DNA from: Epiperipatus broadwayi
Lineage: Eukaryota > Onychophora > Udeonychophora > Euonychophora > Peripatidae
Assembly (NCBI GenBank): GCA_028023455.1
Contig: JAQFVV010000012.1
Location: 2,880,023 to 2,944,022, forward strand
Direction: 5' to 3'
DNA length: 64,000 nt
Part shown: one piece after another, positions 1-19,760 of the stretch
How positions within the stretch are numbered: the stretch's first letter is position 1
Layout of the letters: the number at the start of each line of letters is the position of its first letter
Translations under genes and position numbers: made by a program
The notes under the pieces: model-generated
The model's database searches: none
Told to the model about the DNA's origin: nothing
What the model saw: the letters and a program-made list of their open reading frames with translations, nothing else

Positions 1-9
1 TTGATATAA

Positions 10-838
10 AGATTTGGTACTGTGGTAGTAGAGCTGCGACATGAAGAATTATAATAGTTTAATCATTAAATTAATTAAGTCATTAAATCAAAAACATATT
101 TTAAAATCTACATTTAAAAAAAAATACGAAAAGCATTAATGTGAAGAATAGTTCAAATGCGTGTTTAAATCAAATTGAGTGTGTGTTTGCACGTGTATAT
201 TGTGCATAATCTATTTTAATACACTGTACAGGCTTAATCTGCACTTATATATGTAATATATGTGGGATTCAAACTCAGACTTTCACACGACTTACAACTC
301 TCAGTGCCATCTTATGTTGCTAACTCACCTGATCACACACATGTTGAAAAGATAAATAATCACCAATATACATATTTCGTGCTAAACCAGCACTCATCAT
401 TTGGTTCAGATATATACAATTAGTACTCAGCTTTATATTAAGATAATCAATCTTCGTACTTTAATGAGTGCTGGTTTAGCATAAAATACGAATATTTGTG
501 ATTATTTATCTTTTCAACATGTGAAAGTCTGAGTTCGAATCCTGCATATGTTACATATATAAATGCAGGTGTAAGCTTGTACAATGTATTAAAATAGATT
601 ATGCAGAATATGCACATGCAAACACACACTCAATTTGATTTTTTTTCTCATGTGTGATAACCTCAGCTGGGACATTCATTTTAACTATTCTTCACATTAA
701 TGCTTTTCATATTTTTTTGTTGTTAAATTGTTTTTTTTTTAATGTAGATTTTAAAATATGTTTTTGACTTAATAACCTAATTAATTTAATGATTAAACGA
801 TTATAATTCTTCATGTAATATGACAGTACCAAAGATTT
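10..838. repeat. Large inverted repeat containing a family A element (subfamily A1)
   Basis: The left arm (about 10-400) reads as the reverse complement of the right arm (about 464-838), with a spacer of about 63 bp. The inner parts of both arms match the repeat at 60.6 kb, including a GTTCGAATC-type Pol III B box near 535-543 and its complement near 267-276. The right arm lacks about 45 bp present in the left and has gained a SINE-like fragment near 642-677. Unlike the other hairpin loci, the symmetry runs past the repeat into outer sequence, so this is an inverted duplication that includes flanking DNA. The element may extend left of the window. No protein is encoded; a 60-codon frame here is spurious. 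Confidence 0.85.
642..677 (-). repeat. Fragment of the tRNA-derived SINE 3' end
   Basis: A T-run followed by CTCATGTGTGATAACCTCAG resembles the antisense 3' end of the SINEs at 44.2, 45.5 and 50.4 kb (T-run, then CATGTGTCATAGCATCAG). It interrupts the right arm of the surrounding inverted repeat and has no counterpart in the left arm, so it arrived after the inverted duplication or was lost from one side. It is short and diverged. Confidence 0.5.
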
Positions 839-3800
839 TCATGGGTTACATATATAAAAGACATATTTTGTGGGTTCATCCATGTTAAAAAATTTAAATA
901 TTGATATACTGACATTATTGTAACAAAATTTTTCCTTTCTGATAAGAAGGATTACCAGAAAAAAGACCAAAAAAGTGATAATCTCAAGATTTTAAACTTA
1001 TAATTAAGCAAATAAATAAATATTTTTATCATCATATAGTCAGATATCAAAGACAATTTTATTGTAGCCAACTAATTATATTATCACTAATACAATGCAA
1101 TAACTCAAACAATTCTAATTTTCTATGTTAATCAATTAATTTTAAAATACTCTATGATAATAATTTTAAAATAAATTAATGACAATTTTCAAAGAATTTA
1201 ATGAATAAAATAAGTTAGTAGGGTATATGTGATCATAGGAAAATTTATTAAACAGTGTGATAATATTAACTAAACGAATATGAAAATCAAGTTAATTTAA
1301 ATAAATAACATTATATTTTATTGACAATAAAGATTAATCTATAAATAAAACAACAAGTAAATAAATAATGGAGTGTTTTCTTGGATATTATATTTTAAAT
1401 AAGAAACAAAAATCTAAAAAATTCATATGTATTTTTATATCCTAAATGTATGGAGATGATACAATACACATATTATCACACAATATTAACATCATTAAAG
1501 AAAAGTTATTTTACAATAAGTATGAAATTTTACTTTAATAAAATTTGATTATAGCCATATTTAGTAAGTTTCAAATTCTTTTTAATAATTGTTAACTAAA
1601 TGCAACAGTCTTTAATTATATCTCTCTCCGTCAAATATGGACATCCTATTATTTTTAATAGCTACTTCCATTCACTGTTTTTTTGTTTTATCATATATAT
1701 ATTTCAATAACAAATTACAACATCATATTCTTCCAATACATTATTATTATGAATATCTGGCTTTAAGGTTTTACTCTATTATCTAACAATAAATTCCTAA
1801 ATAGTTTAAAAAACACATAAATGAGAAAATATTTCAAAAATATGTGAAAACTTATTATTATTCAGATATTAAATAATATTTACAAACTTACAGCAATCTT
1901 ACTTTAAAAATAAACAAAAATCAAAACGATCTTTATATACTAAAATATAATTATAATTTTAACTTTATAAAGATATTTGTTTTTCTGAGAATATTTCCCT
2001 TATAATGTTGTTAACACTTAAATATGATAAACAGTAACCAATGAATAATCATATACATATTTTTTTTCTAATTAAAAAAACCATAAAAATAGCATTAAAT
2101 TGAAAGGCAAAGCTTTAAACGCAGCCCATTGTTTTATATTTAAGTCTATCAAAATTTTTGAAGAATTCTTAATGATGCAATTTTTCCGAGAATATTTATT
2201 AGCACAGATGTATCAATAAAGTAAGTTGTTTGCCCTTTATATGTTTTGTTTTCACTGTTTGCCAATATTTCAGTGGGTTTTTCTCCATAATATTTAGAGT
2301 AAAATGAAAAAGTTTAACAGCATTGTTGTTATTAACTTTGAAATAAATTACTTTGTTAGCATTCTTCATTCCTAAAAAAATTAAGACATTTTAATTTTAA
2401 ATGATGTTTCAGGTAATGAAATATTGAAGCAATTTAAAAAACTATGTATTTTAGGCAAATAATTTTAATTTATTCAGCCCATCATTTTTGATATTGTAGC
2501 AAATATATAATTTTCAGTATAAGCATAAGAATAAATGAATGAATGAATGAATGAATGAATGCCTATGTATGAATTAAGCAAAGAATGTAAAAGTATATAT
2601 GCAAAAAGCTTAGTCATATTTAGAAATTTTATTTTTAATATTATATTTAGGTTATAATATTGAATACTATTTCCATAACAATGTTCCTCTTTCACTTATG
2701 CCTTTATCTGATTTTTTTCTTGAGGCATATTCCCATTGTTTAAAAATGCACATAAACACCAATTTGCATATTGCAATTTTCTTTTTACGTATTACAACTT
2801 CTTTTACAATTAAAATATTTTAATTCCATAATTACTTACCATTTATAATATTAAGTGAATCTTTTTAAAATAAAATTATAATTTTATAAAATTGTAAAAA
2901 ATCATATTCATCAAAAATAAGCAATTTTCTTTTATTGATTTAGCATTGTAATAAACGATCTTTTAATAAACAAATAAATATATTTTACATATTAACATTT
3001 TAAAATAATATTTTTAATTTTAAATTAGTCAAGAATAAACATGCATGTACACATACATTGAAAACTAAAGTTATGTTAATTATTTGAAAATTATTTTGAA
3101 GCATATATGATCTAAATACAAATATTAACTTAATGATATATCAATTTATTATTTCAGTTATAAAAACTATTTATACACATAAAATATGATATGTTTTATA
3201 ATGTATTAAATAAAATATTAACTCTTAATAATATTTTTACTGATAATTTAAAATTTTGTTATTAATAATTACCAAAGTAGAAAAATTACTATATACAATA
3301 ACATATTATAAATTTTAAAGACCAATTGAGAAGGTATTCGATTTTATTAATATTATACTTGAAATTAGCTAATATAAAATTTTAAAATGTAAATACTATT
3401 AAGCTTAGATCAGTCATTATGTATATATATGGCAGTTAACAATTTTTCAACTTTATTATGATAGGAGAAGAGTTTATTATAGAGAAATGAAACTCTCTAT
3501 TATCTTGAGTAAGGCATGAGATAAATAAAACCCTCTTCTGGATTTATTACAGTATGAGATTCCTTAAAAATATTTAAAAAAAATACCCTAATCTAATGTG
3601 TAAGTTAAACAGTAATGAATCAATTTGCTATACTTACATATTTTAACAATATAAGAAAATAGGTTAAAAATTCTTATGTTGCATTAATTAGAGAGAACAA
3701 TTATGTCATGATTGCAACAATATATAATTATTATTCATAACAATTATTCACTTAAAAATATAAATATGATTTATTACTGATATGTCTAAATAGCAAAGAT

Positions 3801-5225
3801 ATTTTATTTTATTTACCTATATGTTACAATAGAAATGGTTCATATGAATGAAATGAACAATAATATCCCTTTTAAGCAACATATGATAAATTTTAAGATT
3901 ATGTTACCATATTTTATTTATTTGCAACATGTAGATGATGAGCCTTAACTACTTAATGACAAATGAATCAGATAATTAACAAATAAAAAAAAATATTCTA
4001 TTAATCATAAAATGATATAAGTATTTTTATAATATATATATATATATGTAACAACAAGTGCAATAAGTTCTCTAAAATATGCTAAATAATACTGTAATAG
4101 TATACTTAATAAATGGCTACTGTAGTAATAAGTAATTGCAATAATGTGATGCTATATCAGAGACATTCTATTAAAGAAGGTTGTGTAGGGATTTAAAAGA
4201 CTTAAGTATCAAAAATAAAAAAATGGGAATGTTTTACTGTATTCTTAATTAAAGTAAGAGGAACTGTTTCTTATAGGTATAACTCATAAACTACTTTTTT
4301 TTTGTAAAAATAACAGAGTATTAATACAATTTGTATATAATTTATTCTTATAAAAGTATGATGCAAACTTGACCTGATTATCTCAGCTGCTATTGATATT
4401 ACAGAATATGCTTATTAAGCTTTTATTACGATTAAAATTATAATAAGATAGTATTAGGAGCTTGGCTCAATTAAATAATATTTATATGGTTATCAATGCT
4501 GTAAGTATAATCAAATATCATATATATAATCTTCACAGACTTGTATATTTGCATGTATACCCTAATTATCTTTATTATATAAAACATGAGGTTGCATTAT
4601 GAGATCAATAAAATGTAAAATCTTGAATATTAACTTGGACATAAATGTTTTTAATTAATTAAATTCTAATCTCAATTGATCTCCAAGGTACAAACAAATT
4701 ACTAACACACATTTATAATAAATTAATCTCATAAATATAATGTTACCTGTATGTTCTTCATAATATTTTTCTTCTTTAAGAACTTTTATAGAACAATAAA
4801 ACATGAAATATAAAATTCAATAACTATATTACATACTTCAAATTATATTTCTTAGTATGTAAAAATGTCAAGAAATAATTAATCACACACAATCTTTTAC
4901 ATATTCACAGTTTTAAATTATTGGGGTTTTAGGGTTGAAGAAATAATAATGTGTAGGTTTAACAACACTTAATCCTTATAGAAAGTGTTTAAGAATGAAG
5001 GCTAAATTTGTAAATATAAATTCACTAATGATCAGATTCCAACCACCATTTACTTATTTGATTTATATTTCTTAGGTGGTAAACTCAACAATTAATTTTT
5101 TAATGCATAGTTTTCATCAATTATAAAATCTCTAAGTATATTTCTGATACAGAATATTGATGAATATAAGACTGTTTATTAACAATTGTTTTTGTAAGAA
5201 TAATCTATAGCTTTAAATTATTGTG
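839..5225. other. AT-rich intergenic desert
   Basis: No open frame longer than about 75 codons, no recognisable domain and no RNA gene. Minor items are a (GAAT)n tract (2530-2561), a short (AT)n tract (4031-4048) and an imperfect hairpin (about 3464-3541) whose arms share AGAAGAG and its complement. The rest is low-complexity A/T sequence without visible repeat structure. Confidence 0.6.
2530..2561. repeat. (GAAT)n microsatellite
   Basis: About seven tandem GAAT units in AT-rich DNA. A 73-codon minus-strand frame crosses it but is only the microsatellite translated. Confidence 0.9.
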
Positions 5226-5234
5226 GTCATTATA

Positions 5235-5605
5235 ACTGAAATACACAGTCTTATTATATACCTGTGTTTATATATGTAATATATAGGGTATATGAGCACA
5301 GACTTTCACATGACCCACCACTCTCCACACTATCTCATAACACTGATACACTTGAACACATAGATGTCAAAAAGATAAATAATCACCAATATATGTATTT
5401 CATGCTGAACCGGTAATCATCAGTTGGTCCAGATTACCATCTCCACACATATATGCTATAAGTGCTCAGATATATATTAAGATAGCCAAACTCATACTTT
5501 ACTGGACAGGCTTCAATCTACTCCACACCCCAACTCTTCAACTGTCCATCCAATTGAAAATATGATGATGAAATGCTCAAAGGCTACCCTGAGGCCGAGA
5601 TTCTT
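5235..5605 (-). mobile_element. Family A (subfamily A2) retroposon, full-length monomer
   Basis: A 371-bp element flanked by a perfect 9-bp direct repeat GTCATTATA (5226-5234 and 5606-5614). Read on the minus strand, its 5' end is near 5605 and its 3' end is TGTGTATTTCAGT at 5235. The same body occurs at 42.58 kb on the plus strand and in inverted-dimer form at 47.9 kb. Sister copies at 1 kb and 60.6 kb carry a B-box-like GTTCGAATC at the equivalent position, which suggests a Pol III-transcribed, SINE-like origin; here that site has drifted. No coding capacity. The direct repeats and defined ends support insertion as a unit. Family name unknown. Confidence 0.75.
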
Positions 5606-5614
5606 GTCATTATA

Positions 5615-8600
5615 GTATTAAGTAGTATGTATCCACTGGATACATTAGTTTAAAATAATATCCAAAGCATTAGATAATTTTTCATAAATATAAAACAATT
5701 CATTAATCCATATTATTTTTATAATCATAATCTAAAGCTTTATGTAGATGTAGAAAACATAATTTCCAAACAAGTAATTTCTGGTTTGGAGAAGAGACAA
5801 ATAAATAATGCAGTTCAAATAAAATGTAGAATTCCATGAAGAAGTCTTAATTTTTCATAATTAAAATTCAATTATTTGGTTTTCATTCCCTTTAAGTAAT
5901 AAACATTGTTAGATATTTAGTTTTTCCATTCAGGATAATATAAAAGAACATTTTCTTTTTAAGACGGAAATGATTACTTATATGTCTATTCAGATATCGT
6001 TCTAATGGAGGATGCCAAAATGATTAATTTTGAATTTAAAATCTATGCAGTCATTCTGCACATAATTTTTGAAAAGACTAAACATTTTTAACACATATGA
6101 GTATTTTTAGGTTTCTGTCACATGATCAATGAGATCATAAATTTTACCAAAATCCTTGACATTTTTCACATTTACAGAAATATTCTGTCACTGTAAATGG
6201 TGGGAAACAGGTGATATTTTGGACATTATCTAAATGTATAGCACTAAAATTTGGGATAATTTTATTTTTTATAAATTTTACACAAATATTTTTTTAAAAT
6301 ATTAAATATCAGATTACATTAATTAATGATTAAAATAAATAAATTCATATTATTTATTGCTTTATAAAATAAAGTATTTTTATTATTCCAAAACAGGCAA
6401 AACTCTCCATACAGTAGTGCCACCTTGTTCCAACCAGAGTAATCAATGAATACAGAAAGCTTGTGCATAAAATCCCCATCTAGTGCATATTCATCCAATA
6501 TTCCCAGAAACTATGGAGAGTTTTGTTTGTTTAATAACAGTTATGTGCTAGCATAAGAGATGGTGATCATGTTATATTATTTCTACTTAATAATAAGTCT
6601 AAATTACTTTTGTAATAAATGTGTAAAAATATTTTATGATTATTTCATTTAATTTTAAAATACATTCATCCACATAAAGCATTTATGCATTTGCACACCT
6701 GTCTTTGAATATTATGCAATAATAAAGTTACTAGTATACCCAAAATATTTTTAAATATTTGATTTCAATTGTAGTTAACATTGTATCCTTTCATTCTGTT
6801 TATTATTCCTTCAAACTTAACTTTACATGTGTGTCGATCTTTTCATAAAAACGTTAATTGCAATAAAACAAAATTTTATAATTATAATTTTTAAGATGCT
6901 GTTTTTTTATAAAATCTGCATGGGAAAACATCTTGGATAATTTTAATAATGTGCTTTACTAGATAAAGAATCAAAAATGTTAATATCATAGCCAATCATT
7001 TTATTTTCAACAGTAATAATAGTAATAGTTTACAATATTTGCTTTATTAATAAGCTAATAATATTTTTAAAACTATGTTGTGACTATTAATTTTAACATT
7101 ATAAATAGTAATTTAAAGTGAGAATTCTACTCATGCTCTCCTCAACAGTACTTCAGATTTGCTCATATAAAAGAATTTGAGTCTAGGAATAAGAGGATCC
7201 TTTTTATTCCTGCATAAATACTATATCTTGGATTGAAGAGTAACGTATTCACTTATTTAACACTCTCAAAAGCTGTGTGCTCAATTAGCTTGAAAGGCTG
7301 ATATTTGAATGTAATATTATTACAATATAAATTATAATGGAAACTCACTATAACCTATTTAAATTGACATTTATATAACACCGATTACTATTTAATTTAG
7401 TATTTTAAACTTTAACAAAAATACTTCATATATATTTGCAGAAGTGTTAATATAGTTAATATTTCTTACACATTAACTGTACCAAATGTCAAACTAGTGT
7501 ATAAACATATAACCCATGGCCATCTTCAAGACTGTTTCACTTCTCACTAACTGCAAAAATCAAGCATCCCTACTGCATGTACTTTTATTTATAGTGAAGA
7601 TAAATCCCTGGGTGCCATCCAGCCGAATCTGACTAATATATCAAGAAAAATAGATTTAAAATCTCTTCATGTAATTTATTTTTTTGACAAGCATAAACAG
7701 CAAGACACTGATCTGAATCAAACTACCAGACAATGTATATTAAAATATACTCATGTATAATTGACACAACTTGATCATAATTAGTGTTATAAGGTGGGGT
7801 ATGGAGGAAGAGAATTAAGCCAAATTAACAAGTTAAAACAACATATTTATTTACAAAAAACAACATAGCATAATAATCAAAATAAAAAGTAAATTAAATT
7901 ACATAAACTATACAGTTCTTTACTATAGATTATTCCATTTATAAATAGGAATCAATTCCATTACTGCTAATCTTATAAAGTTTGTAAAGAAAATTAAACT
8001 TGTCTAGACTTTGGATTTATTATATATCTATATTTACCTAGGTTAGTATAGATTTTGTTTCTAGAGTTCACTCCTGCCCTCTTGAACATTTATGGAGTTC
8101 ATAACTAGCATTTTCAACTCTATTTAGCAGCTGTTTTTTCCTCCTTTCTGGGGCAGAATATATCTCTGATTTGGTTCAGCAATATTCTTCTCTGACAATG
8201 GGTAGGATTTTCAGCAATAATGGTCAATGATATTTACTACATTTCAAGTGGTCAAATGAAACAACTTGATGGTAAACATGGAATGAACATCTTTCTAATA
8301 TTTAGCAGTACATGGTAATGTTAAGACATCTCCATATATAGTTGTACATATCTAATGGATGAACTGCTTTTTTATGATGAAGGAATCAGCAATCTGTGTA
8401 CTGAAAGCTGGCAGTAGAAAGAATATACCAAACTACTGAACTGACAATAAACTAGACTCACATACCCTGCAGACTATTCATAGAAAATATCAGAATGAGT
8501 ACAATAGAAAATTTGTATCTTTTATACCCTTACCACACATTGTCTGAGACAACCCATATTATTAATTAGTTTTTAAATTCCTCCTTTTTATTTAGTTAAT

Positions 8601-8760
8601 CCTTTCTTTTTCTTAATTGCAACATTGATTAAACTTTTTTTTTAAAAAAAAAAATCTGTAATTCTATCTATTAAACAATCTTTTTTATTTAAAAATGTAC
8701 ATTTTTTTTTCTTGAATATTATTTTAAAATGTTTTATACAACACATATATTTGTATGTAC
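5615..8760. other. AT-rich intergenic region with unclassified repeat-like islands
   Basis: No gene seen. The stretch about 7500-8560 is less A/T-biased and looks like old transposon sequence, but I found no coding motif, terminal repeat or second copy that would classify it. A 142-bp inverted-repeat element lies at 6391-6532 and is listed separately. Confidence 0.5.
6391..6532. repeat. Small MITE-like inverted repeat
   Basis: Terminal arms of 21 bp (6391-6411 and 6512-6532) are inverted with 19 of 21 matches around AAAACTCTCCATA. The interior of about 100 bp is more GC-rich than its surroundings. No clear target-site duplication and no coding sequence. It could be a non-autonomous DNA transposon or a chance hairpin. 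Confidence 0.5.
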
Positions 8761-8765
8761 CACAA

Positions 8766-8790
8766 TATATATATATATATATATATATAT
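8766..8790. repeat. (TA)n microsatellite
   Basis: Pure TA run directly abutting the palindrome that begins at 8791. Confidence 0.9.
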
Positions 8791-9022
8791 GTCATATTAT
8801 TATTACTATTTGCGGGATATTCCGTGTAGTGAAAAAGCTAAATGCTGACATTTCAGTACAATATCAAGTACCTTCCTCAGAGCGTCCTCTTTCTCAAATC
8901 ATAAGAATGCATGATTTGAGAAAGAGGACGCTCTGAGGAAGGTACTTGATATTGTACTGAAACGTCAGCATTTAGCTTTTTCACTACACGGAATATCCCG
9001 CAAATAGTAATAATAATATGAC
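8791..9022. repeat. Near-perfect 232-bp palindrome derived from a PLE-type end
   Basis: Two 112-bp arms (8791-8902 and 8911-9022) are reverse complements with one mismatch that I could find, around an 8-bp spacer. The arm sequence (right arm, plus strand) contains CTGAGGA, a short GTAC/GTAC stem, then GAAACGTCAGC. A diverged match follows the GIY-YIG part of PLE-1 near 42,140-42,200, so the palindrome is probably a head-to-head copy of a Penelope-like terminal segment. TA-rich microsatellite borders it on the left and (AT)n lies about 30 bp to the right, so no duplication can be read. Very low divergence between arms suggests recent origin or gene conversion between arms. Confidence 0.9.
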
Positions 9023-9080
9023 ATCTTTTATCCGTGAAAACATTAGAATTAATATATATATATATATATATAATGAAAAA

Positions 9081-9231
9081 AAATTCATATTAAATACAGT
9101 AGTAGCCAAAAACTAAGCTTTACTAAAATTCTTCCACAACCATGGTTTTATCTTTGAACAAATAGATCATAGTTATGGATGAATTTTAATAAAGTTTATT
9201 TTTTGGCTAGTATTGTACTGTTATATGAATT
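9081..9231. repeat. Imperfect inverted repeat with Tc1-like look
   Basis: Arms about 9081-9146 and 9166-9231 pair imperfectly; both contain TAGCCAAAAA followed by an AAACTTTA-like block. An arm of about 65 bp with a 19-bp loop fits a decayed hairpin MITE. The CAGTA...GCCAAAAA pattern recalls Tc1/mariner ends, but no clean TA target duplication is visible. Assignment uncertain. Confidence 0.55.
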
Positions 9232-9306
9232 TTTATTTTATTTTTAATTACTAGTATACCATTAGGCTGTATTTAATATATATATATATATATATATTAT
9301 TTATAT

Positions 9307-9314
9307 TAATTATT

Positions 9315-9348
<34 letters not shown>

Positions 9349-9357
9349 AATAATTAA
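9307..9357. repeat. (TA)n hairpin
   Basis: TTAATTATTTG and its complement CAAATAATTAA bracket a (TA)n run, making one palindrome of about 51 bp. Shorter (AT)n runs lie at 9052-9073 and 9279-9297. Confidence 0.8.
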
Positions 9358-17556
<8,199 letters not shown>

Positions 17557-17591
17557 TATATATATATATATATATTTTAAAAATTTATTTA

Positions 17592-17686
<95 letters not shown>
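17557..17686. repeat. (TA)n microsatellite, two blocks
   Basis: A block of about 20 bp (17,557-17,576) and one of about 87 bp (17,599-17,686), separated by a short T/A-rich interruption. Confidence 0.95.
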
Positions 17687-17688
<2 letters not shown>

Positions 17689-18763
17689 ACTAAATTTAAC
17701 ATCTGTTAAAATACAACTTAAATTTAATTAATTTTATATAATATATTTTACAAATATATAATAAATAATGGATACAAATCTATTACAATGAAAACACATT
17801 TGAATATAACACATATATTGGTAGATTATAGAATAATCATGTGATACTGCTTATTTATCATTTTCTTATTAAAGATAATATTAAATCAGTTTTCATCACA
17901 AAAGACCTTTCATTATTCATTTGTAAATAAATCATAAAGACGAGTATATTATTTTTCAGACTATTTATTAATGTATTGTTTACTGATTTTTCCTTTTGTC
18001 TTACATTTTTAATAAGTATATACAGACACTCAATTATTTAACTAAAATATACCTTTAAAATAATTCAAACTTGTTGAAAATTCTTATTTATCTATAATAT
18101 GTCATGGTAATGCAGATGGATATATAATTCACATTATTATTAATTTTTCAATTTCTTAAATGAGTCTTTCCCAATGGTTTCATTAATTACCTTTTGTGTT
18201 GTTTCCTATTAAAGCTTTTATTTGGCATAGAAATTTTCTTTGTGTGTTTGTCTGTTTAGAATAAATTTATGTAATCAAAATTTAACATAGTTCTATCAAA
18301 TGGACTTCATTCAAACTTTGCATACATGTTACAAATGAATAGTAATGCAATATGATAACAAATATCACAGGATTTACAAGGATTTTATATAATTTAAGAG
18401 TGTTGATAGATGAAATTTTAAACAGCTTAATAAGATTTTAGTGGTGTTTACAAGAGAATGATATATTCTTTAAACACATTGTTTAGTGATCAATCAAACT
18501 GGAAATAAAGAAATATAAATATCAATTAATCGTAAAATGTTTCTTAAAATTGTAGAAATTTTATTTTCTCTTGATAATATTTTTACTGCTTCTTTCATAA
18601 ACAAAACAATATTGTAATCAATTTTTAATGTATTGCAAATTTCATTTAAAATCTTACACAGACTGTGATTTTGTTTTCATTTTCCATTTTAAATAGAAAT
18701 ACTTACAAAAAATACTACTGAAGAATTAAAAATTATATATATACTAATAAAAACATTTAATAA
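17687..18763. other. AT-rich intergenic region
   Basis: No gene, RNA or repeat structure identified. Confidence 0.5.
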
Positions 18764-18774
18764 TACTGCAAATA

Positions 18775-18834
<60 letters not shown>

Positions 18835-18843
18835 TATTTGCAG

Positions 18844-18848
<5 letters not shown>
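18764..18848. repeat. (TA)n tract flanked by inverted arms
   Basis: A (TA)n run (about 18,779-18,831) is bracketed by TACTGCAAATACTAATA and its reverse complement, so the whole block can fold into one hairpin. It lies immediately beside the palindrome at 18,881. Confidence 0.85.
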
Positions 18849-18879
<31 letters not shown>

Positions 18880-18880
18880 A

Positions 18881-19104
18881 TAATTCAAACAAATTTCTTT
18901 AACACAGTATTCAAAATTAAATAATATATTCTTTACCAGAAGTACTTTCCATTGTTTCACTGACAATCTTTATCAACTGTTAATACAAATGTACATTTGT
19001 ATTAATGGTTGATAAAGATTGTCAGTGAAACAATCGAAAGTACTTCTGGTAAAGAATATATTATTTAATTTTGAATATTGTGTTAAATAAATTTGTTTGA
19101 ATTA
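18881..19104. repeat. Spacer-less palindrome of about 224 bp
   Basis: The centre lies between 18,992 and 18,993, in the perfect 16-mer ACAAATGTACATTTGT. Arms of about 112 bp pair with only a few mismatches (for example CCATTGTTTC against GAAACAATCG). There is no spacer, so full cruciform extrusion is possible. (TA)n tracts lie on both sides. No coding sequence; a 63-codon minus-strand frame over it is a by-product. Confidence 0.92.
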
Positions 19105-19144
19105 TTAATATATGATTTAAAAATACAGACTCTTAATGGTTATA

Positions 19145-19176
19145 GTTATATATATAAATGTATATATATATATATA

Positions 19177-19214
<38 letters not shown>
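19145..19214. repeat. Interrupted (TA)n microsatellite
   Basis: Several TA runs broken by single substitutions, next to the palindrome. Confidence 0.9.
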
Positions 19215-19217
<3 letters not shown>

Positions 19218-19257
19218 CCGGTTAACATTTACTCTGTTAAGATGAGCATGCACATAA

Positions 19258-19461
19258 ATCGAACATGACAAGAAATATGGCGACATGCCAGAGTAAGAAG
19301 AAATTCAAAGACTTTACTGTAATAGTGCTACGGACACAGAAGATACTTATAGAAAGATTGATTCTTACATACCTTTGGGGGATGACTCTAAATCAACCCC
19401 TCGCACCACTCTCAGAAGAAAATTTAACTCTTCTCCTGAAAGGATATGCAAGTTCAAATAA
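19258..19461 (+). pseudogene. Protein-like relic, unknown family
   Basis: From 19,321 to 19,461 one plus-strand frame is open for 46 codons and reads like ordinary protein sequence (for example DSYIPLGDDSKSTPRTTLRR), with mixed charge and little of the I/Y/F/K/N bias of random AT-rich frames. The same frame continues upstream to 19,258 with one internal stop after KYGDMPE. The overlapping 82-codon frame that starts at the ATG at 19,265 is in another phase and looks less natural. I do not recognise the family. A transposon gene fragment or a retrocopied exon are both possible; chance is not excluded. Confidence 0.35.
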
Positions 19462-19647
19462 CATTAGAGCATATGTGCCGATAAATAATTATTCATACAA
19501 AAATAATAAATAAGTATCCTCATGAAAATAAAGATTTAGGACCTGGTAAGAAGGTATCCCATTTGCTAGCTCAGCATACTCTTATACTCAGTTAAAAGAA
19601 TGGGTATAGGAAAATTTGCATAACTAATTAATATGAGGGTTAGAGAA

Positions 19648-19655
19648 AGTAAATG

Positions 19656-19690
<35 letters not shown>

Positions 19691-19711
19691 AGGAAGTCGC
19701 TTTAGTAAATG

Positions 19712-19746
<35 letters not shown>

Positions 19747-19760
19747 AGGAAGTCGCTTTA
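19648..19760. repeat. 56-bp tandem duplication with (TA)n core
   Basis: Two copies of a unit made of AGTAAATGATAA, a TA run and GGAGGAAGTCGCTTT, starting at 19,648 and 19,704. The copies are essentially identical, so the duplication is recent, probably from slippage at the TA run. Confidence 0.9.
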
